Below, piece after piece: positions 14,652 through 19,958 of a stretch of DNA of 19,958 nucleotides. The position numbers and the translations under genes are program-made. Below the pieces are notes generated by a model. It had not been told where the DNA came from. It worked only from the letters and a program-made list of their open reading frames with translations, and searched no databases. The stretch covers positions 1 through 19,958 of the forward strand of contig JBCCCC010000056.1 of NCBI GenBank assembly GCA_039033695.1, written 5' to 3'. The stretch is from CALBPI01 sp039033695. Lineage in GTDB: Bacteria > Pseudomonadota > Gammaproteobacteria > Steroidobacterales > Woeseiaceae. Numbering within the stretch: the first letter of the stretch is position 1; every line of letters begins with the position of its first letter.

Positions 14652-15747
14652 ATGGAAACCAATCAAATCAGTCAGCAAATCGATGACCTTCGCGAACGTA
14701 GCGAGTCGCTCAGGGGGTATCTTTGACTATGCCAACCGCAGTGACCGGCTGGACGAGGTTCGCCGCGAGCTAGAAGACCCCGATGTCTGGAATGAGCCCG
14801 ATCGGGCGCAGGCGCTCGGGCAAGAGCGCGCCGAGCTGGAGGCGATTGTCGATGGCTTGGATACCATTGCGCAGAGGCTGACGGATAGCGCAGAACTGCT
14901 GGTCCTGGCAGTCGATGAGGGCGATGCCGATACGGTCAGCGAAGTCGAGCAGGACGTCGCTGATGTTGCCAAGCAAGTCGCAGCGCTTGAATTCAGACGC
15001 ATGTTCAGTGGGCCGCAAGACCCGAGCCCGGCGTTCGTGGATATCCAGTCAGGTGCGGGTGGTACTGAGGCGCAGGACTGGGCAGATATGCTGCTAAGGA
15101 TGTACCTGCGCTGGGCGGAGCAGCACGGCTTCAAAGCCGAGCTCGTGGAAGCCTCGGCAGGCGAAGTGGCGGGCATCAAGAGCGCGACGATCCGCGTCGA
15201 AGGGGATCACGCGTATGGCTGGTTGCGCACCGAGACGGGCGTGCATCGGCTGGTCAGGAAGTCGCCCTTCGATTCTGGCAATCGTCGTCATACCTCGTTC
15301 GCCTCGGTATTCGTGTCACCGGAAATCGACGATAGTGTCGAGATTGATATTGACCCGTCGGATTTGAGAATCGACGTGTATCGCGCCAGCGGCGCGGGCG
15401 GTCAGCATGTCAACAGGACTGAATCGGCCGTGCGCATCACGCACTTGCCAACCAATACCGTCGTGCAGTGCCAGAATGATCGGTCGCAACACAAGAACAA
15501 AGCGACTGCGATGAAGCAGTTAAAATCGAAACTGTATGAGCTTGAGATGCAAAAGCGTCGCAGTGAAGCTCAGGCTACTGAAGACAGCAAAGCGGACGTG
15601 GGCTGGGGCAGTCAGATTCGTTCCTATGTGCTTGACCAATCACGCATCAAGGATCTGCGCACCAGCGTCGAAACCGGCAACACGCAGGCAGTGCTCGATG
15701 GCGGCCTGGATATGTTCATTGAAGCCAGCCTAAAGCAAGGGTTATAG
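14652..15747 (+). CDS. prfB: Peptide chain release factor 2 with +1 programmed frameshift
   Basis: RF2 recognises UAA and UGA and releases the finished peptide. The first 24 codons (14652-14723, METNQISQQI to SLRGYL) end at an in-frame TGA at 14724-14726. After a +1 shift reading resumes at GAC 14725 and continues to 15747, total 364 residues (E. coli 365). The site AGGGGGTATCTTTGAC (14712-14727) is identical to the E. coli one: Shine-Dalgarno-like AGGGGG, slippery CTT and TGA followed by C. RF2 shortage lets the ribosome shift, so the protein regulates itself. The body has the SPF recognition motif (KSPFDSG) and the catalytic GGQ (SGAGGQHVNR). A caller that ignores the shift would report a truncated gene from 14683. 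An ATG at 14613 is in frame but lacks a Shine-Dalgarno. lysS starts three bases later. Confidence 0.97.
14712..14727 (+). promoter_or_regulatory. prfB +1 ribosomal frameshift site
   Basis: AGGGGG (14712-14717) acts as the internal Shine-Dalgarno, three bases before the slippery codon CTT (14721-14723), which is followed by the poorly terminating TGA C (14724-14727). The peptidyl-tRNA moves from CTT to TTT. Arrangement and sequence match the classical bacterial RF2 site. Confidence 0.95.
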
Positions 15748-15750
15748 ATC

Positions 15751-17247
15751 ATGGTGGATACTCCAAACGAAGACGAGAACAAACTGGTAGCGGAGCGGCG
15801 TCGCAAGCTCGATGCACTGCGCGAGCGCGGTAACCCTTACCCAAACGACTTCCGGCGCGATTCACTGGCTGGTAGCTTGCAAGCGAAGTACGCTGATCAC
15901 GATGGTGACGCGCTCAAGCAGACGCCTGTGCGCGTCAGCGTGGCCGGTCGCATGCTGAGCAAACGCGTCATGGGCAAGGCAAGTTTCGCGTCAATTACCG
16001 ACCGCAGTGGCGACATCCAACTCTACGTTCAGCGCGATGCGTTGGCCGATGGTGTCTACGCTGACTTCAAGACCTGGGACATTGGGGATATTGTCGCCGC
16101 GAGCGGCACGCTGTTCCGCACACGCACCGGCGAGCTGACGGTTGACGTTCAGGAAATCCGTTTGCTGACCAAGTCACTGCGCCCATTGCCTGAGAAATGG
16201 CATGGCCTCAGTGATCTCGAAACACGCTACCGCCAACGCTACGTTGATCTGATCATCAATCGTGAAAGTCGTGATGTGTTTGTTGCACGTACGCGCACAG
16301 TCAGTTTCATTCGCGCGTTTCTGGAGTCCCGAGATTTTATGGAAGTCGAGACGCCAATGATGCAAACCACGCCTGGCGGTGCTATCGCGCGTCCGTTCAC
16401 GACCCACCATAACGCGCTCGACATGCCGCTGTATTTGCGAATAGCGCCGGAGCTCAACCTCAAACGGCTTGTGGTGGGCGGCTTTGAGCGCGTATACGAG
16501 ATCAACCGCAATTTCCGAAACGAAGGCTTGTCGACGCAACACAACCCGGAGTTCACCATGCTTGAGCTCTATCAAGCCTATGCGGATTATGAGGACTTGA
16601 TCGAGCTGTTGGAGAGCATGATGCGCGGTCTTGCAGAGGCGATTCACGGCACGACCAAATTGACCTGGCAGGGGCATGAGTACGATTTCTCGAAGCCGTT
16701 CCGGCGCCTGACGATTGCCGACAGCATTGTGTCGGCCGTGCCAGCGCTTGACGCCGAAAAGCTGCGCGATGTTGATCATCTGGCAGCCGTTGCGGAGTCA
16801 TTGGGTATCAAGGTCGAGCCTAATTACGGTGTCGGTAAGTTGCAGATCGAGATCTTCGAAAAAGTCGTTGAACCGACGCTTATTGAACCCACGTTCATGC
16901 TGCAATACCCGGCCGAAGTATCACCGCTGTCGCGCGCGAACAACGACGATCCTTTCGTGACTGACCGGTTTGAGCTGTTTATTGGCGGTCGGGAAATCGC
17001 GAACGGTTTCTCGGAGCTAAATGACTCCGAGGATCAGGCCGCCCGATTCCAGGCCCAGGTCGACAATCGTGGAGCGGGGGATGAGGAGGCGATGCACTTT
17101 GATGCCGATTATATCCGTGCGTTGGAGTACGGACTGCCGCCTACCGCGGGTCTGGGTGTCGGTATTGATCGGCTCGTCATGCTGCTGACCGATAGCGCCT
17201 CGATTCGTGATGTCCTGTTATTTCCGCATATGCGGCCGGAAGCCTGA
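15751..17247 (+). CDS. lysS: Lysyl-tRNA synthetase, class II
   Basis: LysRS charges tRNA(Lys) with lysine. The 498-residue protein has an N-terminal OB-fold anticodon-binding domain (about 60-145, beginning VRVSVAGRMLSKRVMGKASF) and a class II catalytic core. That core carries motif 1 around FLESRDFMEVETPMM, motif 2 GFERVYEINRNFRNEG (244-259) and motif 3 GLGVGIDRLVML (467-478). Length and architecture match E. coli LysS (505). The ATG is three bases after the prfB stop, with AAGG ten bases upstream, so prfB-lysS is an operon as in E. coli. It converges with ygfZ with only seven bases between stops and no visible terminator. Confidence 0.98.
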   Translation: MVDTPNEDENKLVAERRRKLDALRERGNPYPNDFRRDSLAGSLQAKYADHDGDALKQTPVRVSVAGRMLSKRVMGKASFASITDRSGDIQLYVQRDALADGVYADFKTWDIGDIVAASGTLFRTRTGELTVDVQEIRLLTKSLRPLPEKWHGLSDLETRYRQRYVDLIINRESRDVFVARTRTVSFIRAFLESRDFMEVETPMMQTTPGGAIARPFTTHHNALDMPLYLRIAPELNLKRLVVGGFERVYEINRNFRNEGLSTQHNPEFTMLELYQAYADYEDLIELLESMMRGLAEAIHGTTKLTWQGHEYDFSKPFRRLTIADSIVSAVPALDAEKLRDVDHLAAVAESLGIKVEPNYGVGKLQIEIFEKVVEPTLIEPTFMLQYPAEVSPLSRANNDDPFVTDRFELFIGGREIANGFSELNDSEDQAARFQAQVDNRGAGDEEAMHFDADYIRALEYGLPPTAGLGVGIDRLVMLLTDSASIRDVLLFPHMRPEA

Positions 17248-17254
17248 TTCGCAA

Positions 17255-18052
17255 CTAGCCCACAACGATGAGCGAAGGCCCGTCGTCGATATGCAGCTCT
17301 GGGTCGTCAAGATCCGAGTCGCGCATGACCACGAGCGCAGACGCGCCGGCAGCGGCCGCGACCTGACCGACTTTGCCAGCTGAGCCGTTTACGCTGTCGC
17401 CTTCGTTGATATCGCTGCCATCGGTGCTGTTGAGTAAGTGGACACGCCGTTTTACCGCGCCCAGGTGCTCCGTGCGTGCGACCACTTCCTGGCCGGTATA
17501 GCAGCCCTTGTTGAAGCTGATTGCGTCGAGCTCGTCGAGCGCGAGCATATGCGGCGTGAACTTGCCGCTGGTTGTCGGCCCGACTTCAGCCAGTCTCGCT
17601 TGCAGACGCGTTTTGCGCCAGACAGCGTCTTGCATATCGCTATCTTCTGGCGTGACGTCTGCGCTGACGATAGCCTCATTCACATTCGCGAACGACCATT
17701 GCGCAATCGCGCCGGTGTTTGGCTTGCGGCTTGCCCGAACCTGCAGGTCATTCGCAGCGGTGATGTCTACTTTCGCCCGGAGCCGGTATTTGCTGACATG
17801 CGCTACCCATTCATCGGCGATGTCGTGGCGCAGGCAAGCGAGCATCTCATCGGGTCGCCAGAAGAGCAGCAGGACGGCAAGCACGCGGCCTTTGGGGTCG
17901 CAGCTGGCCGCAAACAGCGCTGGCTGGTCGGTCGACAGACGCGTCAGATCCTGTGTCAGTTGCCCTTGCAGGAAGTCCACACGGTCTTCGCCGCTGATGC
18001 GCAGGACGCGCTGCCAGTGGGTGCCGGCCGAGGAAGATGTGGGATCACTCAT
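17255..18052 (-). CDS. ygfZ: YgfZ / GcvT-like folate-binding protein
   Basis: YgfZ is a tetrahydrofolate-binding protein that helps maintain iron-sulfur enzymes, notably the radical SAM protein MiaB and, indirectly, succinate dehydrogenase. The 265-residue product has the early FLQGQLTQDL and, at 182-189, KGCYTGQE, the signature containing the essential cysteine (Cys184). It is shorter than E. coli YgfZ (326), as are several other bacterial homologues. AGGAA lies five bases before the ATG. It is convergent with lysS and divergent from the sdh operon, with 183 bases between starts. That arrangement fits a shared role in Fe-S protein health, although functional coupling is inferred. Confidence 0.93.
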   Translation of the reverse strand: MSDPTSSSAGTHWQRVLRISGEDRVDFLQGQLTQDLTRLSTDQPALFAASCDPKGRVLAVLLLFWRPDEMLACLRHDIADEWVAHVSKYRLRAKVDITAANDLQVRASRKPNTGAIAQWSFANVNEAIVSADVTPEDSDMQDAVWRKTRLQARLAEVGPTTSGKFTPHMLALDELDAISFNKGCYTGQEVVARTEHLGAVKRRVHLLNSTDGSDINEGDSVNGSAGKVGQVAAAAGASALVVMRDSDLDDPELHIDDGPSLIVVG

Positions 18053-18172
18053 AGGGTTTCCTGCAGAGGTGAGTCGGGGTTAGCAGATCGCGTCGTGATT
18101 CGCCTATTGTCCGCATTTTGTAAAGCCGTTGACAACACCATGTCGAGCGTTTGCGTGCGCCGCAGATACTGC

Positions 18173-18196
18173 TTATGCCTATGGCTTCTGGCATAA
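18173..18196 (+). repeat. 7-bp inverted repeat overlapping the -10 element, operator-like
   Basis: TTATGCC (18173-18179) and GGCATAA (18190-18196) are exact inverted copies with a ten-base spacer. The right half includes most of the extended -10. Such placement is typical of a repressor operator, but the sequence matches no regulator site that I recognise, so the function is inferred. Confidence 0.35.
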
Positions 18197-18197
18197 T
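18189..18197 (+). promoter_or_regulatory. Candidate extended -10 promoter of the sdh operon
   Basis: TGGCATAAT has the TG of an extended -10 and CATAAT, five of six bases of the TATAAT consensus. No convincing -35 lies 16-18 bases upstream. TTGACA at 18129-18134 is too far from it. Transcription would begin about 18204, ahead of the AGGAGG at 18216-18221. Confidence 0.4.
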
Positions 18198-18235
18198 GAT
18201 GGGCGCGACTCGATCAGGAGGCAACCGCGAAAATC

Positions 18236-18436
18236 ATGGCAGACACAGCGAGCAGCAAACCGGGCCAGGGCGTGAGTCCGACAACCTACAAACCGGGTGA
18301 AGCGGGGCAGGATATCGCGGAGCAGGTGCCGGGTGCCAATGACCAGGAGCGACCAAAGGAAATTGGCGGTAGAGCGGGGCCTGAACCGACACGTTACGGC
18401 GACTGGGAAAAAAATGGCCGATGCATCGATTTTTGA
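18236..18436 (+). CDS. SDHAF4-like (DUF1674) succinate dehydrogenase assembly factor
   Basis: The 66-residue protein has a disordered polar N-terminus and a conserved C-terminal motif from about residue 44: GGRAGPEPTRYGDWE, then CIDF at the end. This is the DUF1674 signature shared with mitochondrial SDHAF4/Sdh8, which binds flavinylated SDHA and helps its assembly with the iron-sulfur subunit. Homologues are common in alphaproteobacteria and some gammaproteobacteria. The gene heads the operon, 86 bases before sdhC, supporting the same role here. The strong Shine-Dalgarno AGGAGG is 14 bases before the ATG, longer than usual. E. coli uses SdhE for a related job, and I see no sdhE in this window. 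Confidence 0.88.
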   Translation: MADTASSKPGQGVSPTTYKPGEAGQDIAEQVPGANDQERPKEIGGRAGPEPTRYGDWEKNGRCIDF

Positions 18437-18486
18437 TCGACGCGAATCGGCAGCCGAGCGCTGACGCAGTATCCCACTGAACGAAT

Positions 18487-18509
18487 GCGTCCAGCTTGCG
18501 GGCTGGCGC
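18487..18509 (+). repeat. Small hairpin upstream of sdhC
   Basis: GCG-T-CCAGC (18487-18495) can pair with GCTGG-CGC (18502-18509) around a six-base loop, with one bulged T. There is no T tract, so it is not an intrinsic terminator. It may be an RNA processing or stability feature, or chance. Confidence 0.25.
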
Positions 18510-18522
18510 CAAGAGTGAACAC

Positions 18523-18903
18523 ATGAGTACAAAAAACAGACCGCTGTCGCCGCACTTGTCGGCCTACAAATTCAATATCGGCTCGACGATGTCCATCATG
18601 CATCGCCTGACCGGCGTCGCGATGAGCGTGGGCACCTTGCTGCTGGTTAGCTGGTTGATTGCCACGGCGTCTGGTCCGCAAGGCTATGATCACTTTGCAT
18701 CCATTGCAGGCTCGCTGCTCGGCAAGCTGGCGATTGCGGGCTGGGTGTTTGGGTTTTACTACCATTTTGCCAACGGCATCCGGCACTTGTTTTGGGATGC
18801 AGGTAAAGGCTTCGAGTTGAGTCAGGCGCGCGCGTCTGGCATCACGGTTGCGCTACTGAGTGGGCTGGCAACCGTCATCACATGGTTTTTGCTGTTCGGC
18901 TAG
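18523..18903 (+). CDS. sdhC: Succinate dehydrogenase cytochrome b556 subunit
   Basis: SdhC is one of two membrane anchors of succinate:quinone oxidoreductase, binding heme b and quinone. The 126-residue protein starts MSTKNRPLSPHLSAYKF, a typical N-terminus, has SIMHRLTG with Ser24 and Arg28 at the quinone-site positions, and the heme ligand His81 in HFANGIRHL. Three membrane segments are seen (about 30-50, 65-85 and 104-125). GAG eight bases before the ATG is the likely Shine-Dalgarno. An open extension upstream from 18496 lacks conservation. sdhD follows after 27 bases. Confidence 0.95.
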   Translation: MSTKNRPLSPHLSAYKFNIGSTMSIMHRLTGVAMSVGTLLLVSWLIATASGPQGYDHFASIAGSLLGKLAIAGWVFGFYYHFANGIRHLFWDAGKGFELSQARASGITVALLSGLATVITWFLLFG

Positions 18904-18930
18904 CCTGGACGCGATGAGGGACGATACACA

Positions 18931-19308
18931 ATGTCATTGAAATCACCGCTCGGCAAAGTGCTGGGCCTTGGCTCTGCCAAAGAGGGCACTGAGCACTGGT
19001 GGAGCCAACGTGTCACGGCTGTGGCCATGATTCCATTGTCGCTCTGGTTTGTTATTGCCGTGCTGGGTTTGCCGGCATTTGACTATGTGACGGTTAGCGC
19101 GTGGATGGCAGCGCCTGTTAACGCGGTGTTGCTGCTGTTGTTTACGGGCACGCTGCTGTATCACTCGATGTTGGGCACCCAGGTGGTGATTGAAGACTAT
19201 GTGCACGGTTTCGCCAAAGTGGCAACGCTGATTATCGTGCGGTTTATCTATGTGGCTCTTGCTGTCGCTGCGATCTTTTCGATCCTGCGAGTATCTTTGG
19301 GAAATTAG
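18931..19308 (+). CDS. sdhD: Succinate dehydrogenase hydrophobic anchor subunit
   Basis: SdhD is the second membrane anchor. The 125-residue protein has three membrane spans (about 30-48, 60-80 and 97-118), and heme ligand His78 in LYHSMLGTQVVIEDYVHG with Tyr90, a quinone-site position, in DYVH. GAGGGA nine bases before the ATG is a good Shine-Dalgarno. The GTQVVIEDYVH form is the alphaproteobacterial/Xanthomonas-like version rather than the E. coli one. sdhA starts three bases after the stop. Confidence 0.94.
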   Translation: MSLKSPLGKVLGLGSAKEGTEHWWSQRVTAVAMIPLSLWFVIAVLGLPAFDYVTVSAWMAAPVNAVLLLLFTGTLLYHSMLGTQVVIEDYVHGFAKVATLIIVRFIYVALAVAAIFSILRVSLGN

Positions 19309-19311
19309 TGA

Positions 19312-19958
19312 ATGAGCGCTGACTACGAATTTATTGATCACACGTACGACGTTGTTGTCGTCGGCGCCGGTGGCGCTGGCTTGCGAGCCACCTTTGGGCT
19401 TGCTGAGGCCGGTTTTACGACCGCCTGTGTCACCAAGGTGTTTCCCACGCGCAGCCATACGGTGGCCGCTCAGGGCGGCATTAGCGCTGCGCTCGGCAAC
19501 ATGGGCGAGGATGATTGGCGCTGGCATATGTATGACACCGTCAAGGGCGCCGATTGGCTCGGCGATCAGGACGCGATCGAATACTTGTGCAAAGAAGCGC
19601 CCAAGGCAGTCGTGGAGCTTGAGCACTATGGCGTGCCGTTCTCGCGCACGGAAGACGGGCGTATCTATCAGCGGCCATTTGGCGGCATGACCACGCATTT
19701 TGGCGAAGGCACTGCGCAGCGAACGTGCGCCGCGGCAGATCGCACCGGCCATGCCATGCTGCATACACTCTATCAGCAGTCGCTAAAGCATGACGCCGAA
19801 TTCTTTATCGAGTATTTCGCGATCGACCTGATCATGGTTGACGGTGAGTGTCGCGGTATCGTTGCGCTGAACCTTGCTGACGGCACGTTACACCGTTTCC
19901 GAGCCGCGAAAGTCATTCTGGCGACGGGTGGCTACGGGCGCGCCTATTTCTCCTGTAC
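19312..19958 (+). CDS. sdhA: Succinate dehydrogenase flavoprotein subunit, N-terminal part
   Basis: SdhA oxidises succinate to fumarate with covalently bound FAD. The window holds the first 215 codons, open to its edge. Visible are the FAD Rossmann motif GAGGAG (18-23), RSHTVAAQGGI with His49 as the covalent FAD attachment residue, ALGNMGEDDWRWHMYDTVKG, YGVPFSRTEDGRIYQRPFGG and AAADRTGHAMLHTLYQQSL, then ATGGYGRAYFS at the edge. Sequence details resemble the alphaproteobacterial and Xanthomonas enzymes. The gene runs past the end, so sdhB and any sdhE would lie beyond. Confidence 0.97.
   Translation, partial: MSADYEFIDHTYDVVVVGAGGAGLRATFGLAEAGFTTACVTKVFPTRSHTVAAQGGISAALGNMGEDDWRWHMYDTVKGADWLGDQDAIEYLCKEAPKAVVELEHYGVPFSRTEDGRIYQRPFGGMTTHFGEGTAQRTCAAADRTGHAMLHTLYQQSLKHDAEFFIEYFAIDLIMVDGECRGIVALNLADGTLHRFRAAKVILATGGYGRAYFSC

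Noticed and set aside
18129..18134. TTGACA, a perfect -35 consensus upstream of the sdh operon
   Set aside because: No -10 box at 16-18 bases. The nearest candidates (GATACT at 18165, CATAAT at 18192) are much too far.
17438..18196. Open frame of 252 codons on the + strand over ygfZ
   Set aside because: It lies almost wholly antisense to ygfZ, whose family signature KGCYTGQE is clear. The antisense translation shows no family motif, and long antisense frames are common in GC-rich genes.
18943..19764. Open frame of 273 codons on the minus strand opposite sdhD and sdhA
   Set aside because: Both sense genes are certain. The antisense product is rich in His, Arg and Gln as expected of a shadow frame, with no recognisable domain.

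Overview
This window looks like a chromosomal housekeeping region of a gammaproteobacterium. The gene order dnaE-accA-tilS-pyrG-kdsA-eno-ftsB-truD-surE-pcm-yqaA-nlpD is the familiar gammaproteobacterial one. The second half (an RpfE-like phosphoglycerate-mutase-family protein, recJ, prfB, lysS, ygfZ, an SDHAF4-like factor, sdhC, sdhD, sdhA) recalls Xanthomonadales and related deep gammaproteobacterial lineages. The SdhA sequence is of the alphaproteobacterial/mitochondrial-like type also found in Xanthomonas. DNA is moderately GC-rich by eye with uniform style throughout. I see no insertion sequence, phage, CRISPR, tRNA or rRNA. I cannot name the genus.

Layout. Positions 1-2574 hold the 3' end of dnaE, then accA and tilS, the last two joined by a TGATG overlap. 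A 226-bp gap follows that contains a candidate promoter, a perfect 16-bp inverted repeat followed by a T-rich tract, and a possible short leader ORF, all ahead of pyrG. pyrG-kdsA-eno-ftsB-truD then run on the + strand to 8055. This set links CTP synthesis, KDO synthesis, glycolysis and the RNA degradosome partner enolase, cell division and tRNA pseudouridylation. A small Smr-domain gene lies opposite and shares the CTAG stop tetranucleotide with truD. surE-pcm-yqaA-nlpD (8748-11432) is a tight stress-survival/cell-wall cluster. A minus-strand Mth938-like gene follows where many gammaproteobacteria have rpoS.

From 11929 the RpfE-like gene overlaps recJ by 4 bp, and prfB (with the classical +1 programmed frameshift site) and lysS follow. 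ygfZ converges on lysS. Divergent from ygfZ is the succinate dehydrogenase operon: an SDHAF4/DUF1674 assembly factor, sdhC, sdhD and the first 215 codons of sdhA, which runs off the window.

I found no clearly new biological system. The most interesting unexplained structure is the pyrG leader (about 2610-2800), which has the parts of a transcription attenuator. Next are a palindrome overlapping the likely sdh promoter, the RpfE-like gene of unknown function, and a KdsA whose active site predicts the metal-dependent class. Several genes normal for this neighbourhood (ispD, ispF, rpoS, and the rpf cluster between recJ and prfB) are not here.
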